From: Methanoregula sp. UBA276
GTDB taxonomy: Archaea > Halobacteriota > Methanomicrobia > Methanomicrobiales > Methanospirillaceae
Direction of reading: 5' to 3'
Assembly: GCA_002508495.1 (NCBI GenBank)
Contig: DANA01000100.1
Span: forward strand, 666-12,707
DNA: 12,042 nucleotides
The translations under genes were made by a program, and so were the position numbers. Numbering within the stretch: the stretch's first letter is position 1; the number at the start of each line of letters is the position of its first letter. The notes below the pieces were generated by a model. It saw only the letters and a list, made by a program, of their open reading frames with translations, made no database searches and was not told the DNA's origin. Below, piece by piece: positions 1 to 6,044 of the stretch.

Positions 1-671
1 TGCTCCCGCTTTCCTGCGAGCACAGCCATGTCGATGACAACACCTTTGGCATCGCATTTACGTTTGAGAATGGATCTCACATCCTGGCGGTTCACCCGGT
101 CTGCCAGTTGGACGAGATCATAGAGATCGCGGGAACGACTCCGCTGGAAGAGCGACCGGATCTTCTCTGCCATGATCTCTTCGAGTGCGTACGACGCCAC
201 GGATACCTGGATCCCGTCGGAATACGGGTGGAAGACCGGACGTTCTCTGACCGGGAGCAGTATCTCCTCCTGGTCCGGGCTGGTCAGGTCCAAATCGATC
301 TTTACCGGCGATGCCGAACCCCGGTTCAGGATCCGGAACCGGGTTGTTGCCTTAAAACCGGTTTTGGTTACCCGGAAGCCGGGGTCATCTTCGAACAGGA
401 TGCCGCACTCCTCGCGAACCTGTACAACAGCATCGCTCACCGCAGCCTGCAATGCACCGGCATCGACCGGCTCAAGAAGGGTAAAATCGAGGTCATCGGA
501 GAACCGGTAGTTTTCGATGAAGACTTTCCGGATGCCGGTCCCTCCCTTGAATGCCATGTTGATCGGGATAAGGGCGGACAGGAGCCAGTTCTGGCAATAA
601 TCGCGCTCGATTGTGGAGGTGGGAACGCCGGACTCGCGGGCGCGTTCCTTGATCTCACGTGACGGGATCAT
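1..671 (-). CDS. AbiEii-type nucleotidyltransferase toxin (partial, C-terminus off the left edge)
   Basis: Toxin half of a type IV AbiE toxin-antitoxin pair. The family (AbiEii/MenT, polymerase-beta-like nucleotidyltransferases) blocks growth; studied MenT members add nucleotides to tRNA. The frame is open from ATG 671 to the edge, giving 223 residues. Visible motifs are IERDY near residues 21-25, the nucleotide-binding GGTGIRK at 43-49, the metal-binding pair D60-L61-D62, a third acidic strand KIDLD at 124-128, and the C-terminal catalytic block AEKIRSLF (168-175; K170) followed by RDLYDL (181-186; D182). The order and spacing match intact AbiEii. The ATG overlaps the antitoxin stop codon by four bases (ATGA), so translation is probably coupled. 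The family is usually about 250-300 residues, so some of the C-terminus is missing from view. No damage is seen in the visible part. Confidence 0.92.
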   Translation of the reverse strand, partial: MIPSREIKERARESGVPTSTIERDYCQNWLLSALIPINMAFKGGTGIRKVFIENYRFSDDLDFTLLEPVDAGALQAAVSDAVVQVREECGILFEDDPGFRVTKTGFKATTRFRILNRGSASPVKIDLDLTSPDQEEILLPVRERPVFHPYSDGIQVSVASYALEEIMAEKIRSLFQRSRSRDLYDLVQLADRVNRQDVRSILKRKCDAKGVVIDMAVLAGKRE

Positions 672-1426
672 TCAAGCGACTCCGGCAGCACGGCATCGTG
701 GTTGATCACGAGCCGCCATTTCGGATCGTTCCTGCCTTCTGCCGGCATCGTGGGATCCAGCAGCAGGTATTTTTTCGAACGCGGCAGCGGGAGGTTGATA
801 CGCACACCCATCTTCTCGCATAGGTACCCGAGCCTCCGGACAACGGCGAAGTTGTCGATCCGGAGCGCGTAGTCCGCGAGCCGGTCGCGATCCAGCGAAC
901 TGTTTTTGAGCGCTTTTGCAACTTCGATGATGCCCCCGGCATACCGGGGCTTGTCGAGACAGTCGATGATTGTCTTTTCCTTGTTGGTGATGCTGACTGA
1001 TGTCTCCTCGATCCATTCTTTCCGGGTGCCGAAGAACTTGTCTTCTTTCACCCGTACGATCCGGTAGTTCACGCCGAATATTTCCATCGCGCTTTTGCTT
1101 TTACGTGCGGGTGTCTGGATAAATACGGTAGCAGGGATCTGCTCGGTGAGGCCATAGTGGTGGAGGGCGCTCCAGTACGAGATCGCGTACGGTTCGACAA
1201 GGTACGACGCGATGACGAATTCGTGGAGCGTGTATTTTCCTTTCTCGCTCCCGAGCGGGATGATGAGGTACTTGCCTTTGTCAATCCGCTCGATGAATCC
1301 TTTCTCCTCGAGCCGGAAGAGGATGACCCTGAGCATCCCTTTGCTGATCTGCGTCTTCTCGTAGAGCTGGTCAAACGAGAAGACCTGATTCTCTTTTGCC
1401 ATGGACTTCAGGATTTCAATGGTCAT
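668..1426 (-). CDS. AbiEi-type antitoxin / winged-helix autorepressor
   Basis: Antitoxin half of the AbiE pair, 252 residues. The N-terminus (about residues 15-60) is a winged helix: SFDQLYEKTQISKGML followed by the wing KGFIERIDKGKY. The rest is the AbiEi body, with the conserved ISYWSALHHYGL segment near 83-94 and the NKEKTIIDCLDKP segment near 147-159. In studied AbiE systems the antitoxin represses its own promoter through the winged helix and counteracts the toxin without a stable complex; both roles are inferred here. It is first in the operon and overlaps the toxin start by four bases. ATG 1426 is preceded by a GAGG-rich Shine-Dalgarno-like stretch at 1438-1444, about 11 bases away, so this mRNA probably has a short leader, unlike most others in the window. 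A later ATG at residue 9 is possible but would still keep the winged helix. Confidence 0.9.
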   Translation of the reverse strand: MTIEILKSMAKENQVFSFDQLYEKTQISKGMLRVILFRLEEKGFIERIDKGKYLIIPLGSEKGKYTLHEFVIASYLVEPYAISYWSALHHYGLTEQIPATVFIQTPARKSKSAMEIFGVNYRIVRVKEDKFFGTRKEWIEETSVSITNKEKTIIDCLDKPRYAGGIIEVAKALKNSSLDRDRLADYALRIDNFAVVRRLGYLCEKMGVRINLPLPRSKKYLLLDPTMPAEGRNDPKWRLVINHDAVLPESLE

Positions 1427-2553
1427 TTCCCGAATTTCCCCCTCAGGTACACTAATGTTAACATTTATGTTAATATTTGCGTACGGGAGGGGGAACTATC
1501 CGGGTTGCCTATTGTTATCATTAACGTCAGATGGACCCGGGACGTATGGAGGATCCTGTCGTCAGCTGATGGCATACTGGGAGGTATCCGGGCATGGATC
1601 CCCAACCCCGGCTGCCTTACGGCGCTCCATCGGCAGCACCGGTACCAGGATCTCCCATTTTCTCGAAAAAACAGGTCTTTTTCGCGTCCCTGAAAGAACC
1701 CCCGTTATTTTCAGGCCATGGCGGTCGTCCGGAGAGCTCCAGCTCCAGAAACAGGCTGCTGGTTGTCCGGTTTTTGCGCATTTTCTCAGGCTTCTAAAAA
1801 GCAGGTTTTTATCGCGATTAAAACGGGTATTTTTGTAAAATAATGATGTAAAGGGGAAATCTCCACGGGCGTGGACACCGTTTCCCGTGCCGAATTTTTC
1901 CGGATTTTCGTCATGGATTTTCTCCGTCGGAGAACGATCACAGGGGACATACCGTCTCCCCCCATCCCGACCCTTTATAATGGAGGGCAGGTGTCGACGG
2001 GTGAACGTGGAAAATTGGCAGGACAGGGCAGACCCCCTGGTGGGCCGGGAGGGTTTTTTTGGAAGATTCTTCGCGACCCGGAACGGGTGGTGATGTTACC
2101 GGTATTTTTTCCGCTAAAATACAGCCGGGAAATTTTTTTTGATGGTGTCAGGCACGGGTTTTTTTGCTGCAACCGGAATCCGGCCAAAAAATTTCCGATT
2201 CGTGCCGGTTCCGGCCGGGAAAATCTCCAGCGATTCCATAATGTGGCCCGGGATATTTTCCGGTTGCCGGGATTCTCCTGCAGGGCCGTCCGGGCCGGGC
2301 TCCCGTTTACATGGCGGACCCGGGACCGGGCAAGGAGGGGGCCGTCGTCAATTGCCGGAACCGGGGGCACTGAGGAGTTGGCTGGTACGGACGAACCGGT
2401 GAATCGTACGGGGGGTAGGCTGGCATCCCCCCTTAGCGTTTTCTTCCGGACGCGAATGAACCCCCACCGGTAATTGCCGGAATAGCAGAACCCGGTAAGA
2501 GTTGTGCGGGAAATGCTTTTTCATTGAACATCCCATGATGGTTACGGTAACAG
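1427..2553. other. 1.1 kb stretch without a convincing gene; A/T hairpins and poly-T tracts
   Basis: All frames here read as low-complexity Arg/Pro/Gly-rich noise with no recognisable domain. What can be seen: an inverted repeat CGAAAAA(7)TTTTTCG at 1664-1684, a related AAAAAGCAGGTTTTT at 1796-1810, and a third similar AAAACGGGTATTTTT at about 1820-1834. A TATA-like TTTATAAT lies at 1973-1980, and T-rich tracts follow G-rich sequence near 2050-2057, 2130-2138 and 2159-2165. The TATA element and first T tract could bracket a transcript of about 55 bases, or a leaderless 30-codon ORF from GTG 2001, but neither is well supported. The region may be decayed sequence or contain small RNA genes. Confidence 0.4.
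1454..1473 (-). promoter_or_regulatory. Palindromic operator candidate in the AbiE promoter
   Basis: Two overlapping symmetric elements lie 28-47 bases before the AbiEi start. AATGTTAACATT (1454-1465) is a perfect 12-base palindrome. TTAACAT-TT-ATGTTAA (1458-1473) is an inverted repeat with 7-base arms. The sequence ATGTTAA also recurs directly at 1456 and 1467. The same A/T stretch is the best candidate for the archaeal TATA element, so a repressor bound here would block transcription initiation. AbiEi proteins are known to bind inverted repeats in their own promoters. That AbiEi binds this site is an inference. Confidence 0.6.
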
Positions 2554-3051
2554 ATGATGCCCGATAAAAATCAATCACAATCCTGTATAAGATCCGGAAT
2601 TCTCTCTTGCATGGGGATACTCTTTGTTGTACTGCTGAGTGCCGGATGTACCGGTACATTTTTTGGCGTACAGGATACCGTTCCGGCGACTCCGGTATCC
2701 CCTCCGGACGGAGTAAACCAGGCAAATCAGGTAACGATGCAGGTTGTCATGGTGGACGAAAATGCCAGTGCTGAATATGCTACGGTCTGGCTCACTCCCT
2801 CTGCACGCATCTATTCCCTTGCAAAAGATATTCCGGAGTACAAGACCTATATCGGGTTGATGGAGCAATCCATAAAAGACGGCTCGTTCCTTACTTTCAC
2901 GCTTGATACTCAGGATTCTTCGCAAGGTTTTTCGATAATTAAGAATGTTGTGAAAGGCGTGCAGCCAACATCTTCTTCAAATGGAGAGAAGGCAGTGCAG
3001 GTACCGCCACCAGTATCTTCTCCGGACGGAGTAAATCAGGCAAATCAGTAA
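2554..3051 (+). CDS. Small secreted lipoprotein of unknown function, truncated by a frameshift in a duplicated segment
   Basis: No known family recognised. The 165-residue product starts with a basic n-region, a hydrophobic core (GILFVVLLS, about residues 22-30) and a lipobox LLSAGC with the cysteine near residue 32. It should therefore be exported and lipid-anchored on the outer face of the membrane. After a Pro/Thr/Val linker comes a compact domain of about 100 residues that begins at PPDGVNQANQVTMQV and contains a YATVWLTPSARIYSL strand-helix segment. The last residues (SPDGVNQANQ) start the same domain again and stop, because one G is missing relative to the first copy. ATG 2557 directly follows ATG 2554, and ATG 2611 would remove most of the charged n-region, so the upstream start is preferred. 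A short inverted repeat GTTAC-G-GTAAC (2541-2551) lies just before the start; no clear TATA box is seen. Confidence 0.6.
   Translation: MMPDKNQSQSCIRSGILSCMGILFVVLLSAGCTGTFFGVQDTVPATPVSPPDGVNQANQVTMQVVMVDENASAEYATVWLTPSARIYSLAKDIPEYKTYIGLMEQSIKDGSFLTFTLDTQDSSQGFSIIKNVVKGVQPTSSSNGEKAVQVPPPVSSPDGVNQANQ
2692..2790 (+). repeat. Intact copy of a tandem segment within the lipoprotein gene
   Basis: This 99-base segment aligns closely to 3010-3104, offset by exactly 318 bases (106 codons) at its left end. It encodes the start of the extracellular domain (PPDGVNQANQ through the VDENASAE segment). The in-frame offset suggests that the gene once encoded two tandem domains, or that it duplicated internally. 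Confidence 0.8.
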
Positions 3052-3104
3052 CGATGCAGGTTATCATGGTGGACGAAAATGCAGATGCTGAATGAGCCGT
3101 ATGG
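3010..3104 (+). pseudogene. Decayed second copy of the lipoprotein domain
   Basis: This is the second copy of the 2692-2790 segment, reading well from the PVSSPDGVNQANQ stretch to the VDENADAE stretch. Two lesions separate it from the intact copy. One G is missing after AATCAG (near 3048), which brings a TAA into frame and ends the gene at 3051. If that base is restored, a TGA follows GAA near 3092, where the first copy has TAT, and one codon is lost nearby. Past about 3104 the similarity fades. A single base-call error could explain the first lesion but not the second. Confidence 0.7.
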
Positions 3105-3181
3105 CACTTCTCCCGTCCCGGGTTTAATGACCCTCAACCCCCTGGAGCGTCAGGTTACACGAAATGGTTTCTCCAGAGCAC

Positions 3182-3214
3182 TTTTTTTCAACACCATTTT
3201 TTATTGATTTTTTT
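3182..3214 (+). terminator. Triple poly-T terminator after the lipoprotein gene
   Basis: Three T runs of 7, 6 and 7 bases lie at 3182-3188, 3197-3202 and 3208-3214 on the plus strand, with no strong hairpin. Archaeal RNA polymerase terminates at such U-rich tracts. They lie about 130 bases past the present stop codon, beyond the decayed second domain, which fits a longer ancestral gene. Confidence 0.6.
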
Positions 3215-3460
3215 CCCGGGATCCAGGCTCATCCCAATGATCTCCAGTGAGCTCCCGTCCGCCCCGCTGAATGTGGATGGGGCCCGGGCTTGTGTTGGTC
3301 GGGCGGACCCGGGGGCCATCGTCAGGTGCTGGTACTGAGGCAGCGCACGGATTATCATAGTGCATTATTCCCTTAATCGGATTTCCCGGTAACGGAATAG
3401 GCTTTTCATACATCTCCGCCCTCAATGGGTGCAGGTTTGCGCAAGGATGAGTGATTTTTT

Positions 3461-3487
3461 AGAAAAAGGATTTCTATGGGATAGAAA
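3461..3487 (-). terminator. Terminator hairpin after the cyclase-like gene
   Basis: On the minus strand, just past the stop codon at 3494, a perfect inverted repeat TTTCTAT-CCC-ATAGAAA (3487-3471) is followed by a T-rich run (3469-3461). It sits where transcription from the cyclase-like gene should end. Confidence 0.6.
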
Positions 3488-3493
3488 ACTATT

Positions 3494-4258
3494 CTAAAAA
3501 AACTTATTATCTTCACAAAACTTAAAAAAATTCATCGTATGAACATATTTTAATAAGTTATGTGAATCTACCTGTTCCATTCCCTTTGCCAATGCAATTA
3601 AAATAGCATCTTTCTGTTCGGTCTTTACTAATGTTGGCCAATTTACTACAAAACAATTGAATGGTCCATCATCATTTTTTAATGGAACGTTGTATCTTAC
3701 GAAAAATCGATTATGCGATCGAATCGTTTGCTCAACGGGTTCATTAAGATTTTTCGCGTGCCTTGCGAGCACTTCAAGATATTTCTTCTGAAAATCGGGT
3801 GTTTGAATTACACCAATCCAATTCCCGCATTTTTCGAATTTGCATGCCTCAATTACCGGTTTACCAAGGACCGCAATACTCCGTTCAGACTCGCTAAAAA
3901 TAAATTCACCATGTGCCATTGCACCACGGAAATAAATATGCCTCCCGATGGCTTGTACAATGAATTGCATTACCCAGTTTTGTGCCGCAAAGAAATTATG
4001 GAGTGTCCTATTTGCTCCCTTCTCGGGTTCTGGAAAACAAATAATTAGACTATCTTGAAAAAAGACCAGCTCCGGGTCTGGCAATATTACTCCATCATCT
4101 TCAAAACTCTTTTTCCACTTGTTCCAGACATATTCAGCTTCAGTTTTTAAGGTTTCCACCTCTTCAATATAATGACGAAATTGGTCTATCGTATCAAAAT
4201 TAGAGACACCAAGTGCATCTAAAAAAACAATGACACCAGTTTTTGTTTCTATTGACAT
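3494..4258 (-). CDS. Nucleotide-cyclase-like protein (class III adenylate/guanylate cyclase fold, tentative)
   Basis: Soluble protein of 254 residues with no signal peptide or membrane segment. The layout resembles a class III cyclase homology domain. A first strand VIVFLDALG has an acidic residue (D14) where the first metal ligand is expected. A second hairpin LVFFQDSLIICF carries D69 at the second metal position. A long helix follows (about 87-105), then YFRGAMAHGEF (109-119), and IAVLGKPVIEACKFEK like the substrate-side part of the fold. Pycsar cyclases (PycC) that make cyclic pyrimidine monophosphates in phage defence belong to this superfamily, but membership in PycC is not shown. The C-terminal 80 or so residues are unassigned. 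Its own TATA box lies about 26 bases before the ATG, so the mRNA is probably leaderless. It follows the HEPN gene on the same strand, 198 bases downstream, and is AT-rich like it. Confidence 0.65.
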   Translation of the reverse strand: MSIETKTGVIVFLDALGVSNFDTIDQFRHYIEEVETLKTEAEYVWNKWKKSFEDDGVILPDPELVFFQDSLIICFPEPEKGANRTLHNFFAAQNWVMQFIVQAIGRHIYFRGAMAHGEFIFSESERSIAVLGKPVIEACKFEKCGNWIGVIQTPDFQKKYLEVLARHAKNLNEPVEQTIRSHNRFFVRYNVPLKNDDGPFNCFVVNWPTLVKTEQKDAILIALAKGMEQVDSHNLLKYVHTMNFFKFCEDNKFF

Positions 4259-4280
4259 AGGATAGCATATCTGCCTTTAC

Positions 4281-4290
4281 TATAAAAGGC
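4281..4290 (-). promoter_or_regulatory. TATA box of the cyclase-like gene
   Basis: On the minus strand CTTTTATA (4288-4281) is centred about 26 bases before ATG 4258. This is normal archaeal TATA-to-start-site spacing and would give a leaderless transcript. A separate promoter means the gene can be transcribed independently of the HEPN gene upstream. Confidence 0.6.
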
Positions 4291-4456
4291 TATAAGAATT
4301 AGTGTCCAAGTCCGTTTATATTTTCTAAATTTTTTCCATCTGTAAAAATTTTTCAATTGCACTTATAGGGGTTGATGCTCCCATACCCCCGGTTAAGAGA
4401 AATACCGCTTCCCCGAAGGGTGCCCCGCAGCGATCCACAAGCTAGGCACAAAATAT

Positions 4457-5896
4457 TCAGATAGTGTCTCTTAAGGAATTACCCCATTTTCGGAAATTGT
4501 TATAATCACCCGAATAATTGAATAATTTCAAAAAAACCCTATCTAAAAAATTCACAAGAAAAGAGTACTCTTCAAAAATTGCTCGATCAACGGATGGATC
4601 GGAATAAAAATTACCCGTATGAATCAATGCATTTCGGGAATTAACGAACCGTTTGATTTCCTGTTCATCAACTTCTAAATTGATCTTTTCACATAATCTA
4701 ACAATAATTCTTCTGAATGGAGTATGATTCAAAGAAGATAAATTATTAATCAAATCTTCGCGACGTTCAATAACCATATTTTGGGTTTCCATACTCTCAA
4801 CATTCGGAAGATTCCATCGATCTGTGAATTTGATATCCGAGTCTATGATTTTAGCATTTATTGCCGATTTACAACTTTCGAGTATTGCCTTTTTTGTATC
4901 CTTGCAAGTTGAAGAATTCAAAATATACGCTGATATTTCAAAATATGGATTTTCAAGAACATATTTGGCTAACATTTCCATCACAACAACGATTCTTACT
5001 CCCCGCGATTCAAGGAAACCTTTTCCATCTCTTGCTTCAACAAAAACGTTACTAAACCTTTGCAGATATCGCCTTAATAGTAAATTTTGTAAAACCGTTG
5101 TATAGGCGGTCTCCAAAAATTTTTTTGTTGATTCCAAGCCGAATGATTCTGATGTTATCAATTCTGGCAACTCGGAGAGGGAACGAGTCGTCATGTCACA
5201 ATAGGTTTGGAACACAATATTTCCAAATTCATCATAACAACGATAATAAATCCAAAAAACCTTCGTTCCTCTACAAATTGAAAGTAAATGACAGATTTCA
5301 AAAGAAATGTTTAAAATTTCTTTAATATTTTGGGAGTTATCAACAGGAATTTCTAACTCAGATGTAACGGCAATAGAACTTTTATTTTCCAATTGATTTT
5401 TTATCGTATCATAATCGGGTAATCTCTTAATTGAAATGGCCGGTAAATCGCATAAATTTAATAATAGAGTATTCCTGAAAGAATCACCAGTAAATAGAAA
5501 ATTGGTTAATCCAAATTTTATTTTTTTTATCGGTTTTTTACTGACTCTCTCTATTTTAAACCGTCGAATTAAATAAATTTGTACATAGGGGACAATCGTT
5601 CCATGATTTAGGAATTGGACGTCTTTTTGGTTGATTATCGCGATTAATCCAGAATCCGTTATGCCATGAAAATTAAATTTTCTATCTATCTCTTTTAACG
5701 AATGTGTTCCTGGCCTAGGTGAATCGATTGCAAAATATGTATCTCCGTTTGTTAATTGTAAAGCACCAAAATTACAGGAATATTTTTGACTATTCTCATA
5801 TGTTATCTCCCCAGATCCGTAAAATTCCGCAGATAAATTATCCTGTATCTTTAGAAATTTGTAAAATTGAGTTTTTATCTCTGAATTCATTGTCAT
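4457..5896 (-). CDS. HEPN-domain protein, putative abortive-infection ribonuclease
   Basis: Soluble protein of 479 residues. Near the C-terminus, VNSRNALIHTG contains the HEPN RNase signature R-x4-H (R421 and H426) with the polar N422 after the arginine, as in active HEPN toxins. Helices before and after it fit the four-helix HEPN fold. The N-terminal part (about 25-150) is predicted strand-rich (GSGEITYEN, CNFGALQLTNGDTYFAI), and the middle (about 200-330) is mainly helical. This layout recalls ApeA-like and other large HEPN defence proteins with a β-rich N-terminal sensor, but I cannot assign it to one family. The family would be expected to cleave RNA, often tRNA, after sensing infection. 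Two ATGs six bases apart are possible; the upstream one is used. It is AT-rich, divergent from uvrA, and has a leaderless TATA promoter. The cyclase-like gene lies downstream. Confidence 0.75.
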   Translation of the reverse strand: MTMNSEIKTQFYKFLKIQDNLSAEFYGSGEITYENSQKYSCNFGALQLTNGDTYFAIDSPRPGTHSLKEIDRKFNFHGITDSGLIAIINQKDVQFLNHGTIVPYVQIYLIRRFKIERVSKKPIKKIKFGLTNFLFTGDSFRNTLLLNLCDLPAISIKRLPDYDTIKNQLENKSSIAVTSELEIPVDNSQNIKEILNISFEICHLLSICRGTKVFWIYYRCYDEFGNIVFQTYCDMTTRSLSELPELITSESFGLESTKKFLETAYTTVLQNLLLRRYLQRFSNVFVEARDGKGFLESRGVRIVVVMEMLAKYVLENPYFEISAYILNSSTCKDTKKAILESCKSAINAKIIDSDIKFTDRWNLPNVESMETQNMVIERREDLINNLSSLNHTPFRRIIVRLCEKINLEVDEQEIKRFVNSRNALIHTGNFYSDPSVDRAIFEEYSFLVNFLDRVFLKLFNYSGDYNNFRKWGNSLRDTI

Positions 5897-5919
5897 TAAT
5901 TAATTCGTATTCTCAGAGA

Positions 5920-5929
5920 AAATATATAT
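5920..5929 (-). promoter_or_regulatory. TATA box of the HEPN gene
   Basis: On the minus strand ATATATATTT lies at 5929-5920, centred about 28 bases before ATG 5896. No Shine-Dalgarno sequence precedes the start, so a leaderless mRNA is likely. The uvrA promoter lies divergently about 80 bases away. Confidence 0.65.
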
Positions 5930-6003
5930 GAATTCCGGCGTCTTCGCTTCTCAAGATACTTATTGACCTTGTCCCCCCTTCACTTTCATGCCCCGAACTG
6001 AAT

Positions 6004-6013
6004 CCCTTTAAAT
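6004..6013 (+). promoter_or_regulatory. TATA box of uvrA
   Basis: CCTTTAAAT (6005-6013) ends 32 bases before ATG 6045 and fits an archaeal TATA element with a short or absent leader. It contains the upstream in-frame ATG at 6012, which therefore should lie outside the mRNA. Confidence 0.65.
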
Positions 6014-6044
6014 GCCGGGAGCTGAACAGTCTGAGCACACGAAT

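Larger units (their letters stand above)
3052..3493. other. Gene-free stretch between the lipoprotein and the cyclase-like gene
   Basis: Apart from the decayed repeat copy and the two terminators listed separately, I see no gene. A GC-rich patch contains an inverted repeat with 8-base arms, GTCCGCCC (3257-3264) and GGGCGGAC (3301-3308), around a 36-base spacer. The short minus-strand frame across it has no recognisable domain. Base composition switches sharply from GC-rich to AT-rich near 3440, which marks the left edge of the AT-rich block. Confidence 0.45.

Noticed and set aside
108..662. Long plus-strand frame opposite the AbiEii gene
   Set aside because: It is the antisense shadow of AbiEii; the minus-strand frame carries all the family motifs and the operon overlap.
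1871..2473. 200-residue plus-strand frame in the gene-free region
   Set aside because: The translation is Arg/Pro/Gly-rich with no domain, the frame crosses poly-T tracts, and a competing open frame on the other strand is just as plausible. It looks like GC-rich chance.
3257..3308. Inverted repeat GTCCGCCC/GGGCGGAC as a terminator or insertion-sequence end
   Set aside because: The spacer is long, there is no T-run or transposase, and GC-rich sequence gives such matches easily. It is only mentioned in the gene-free entry.
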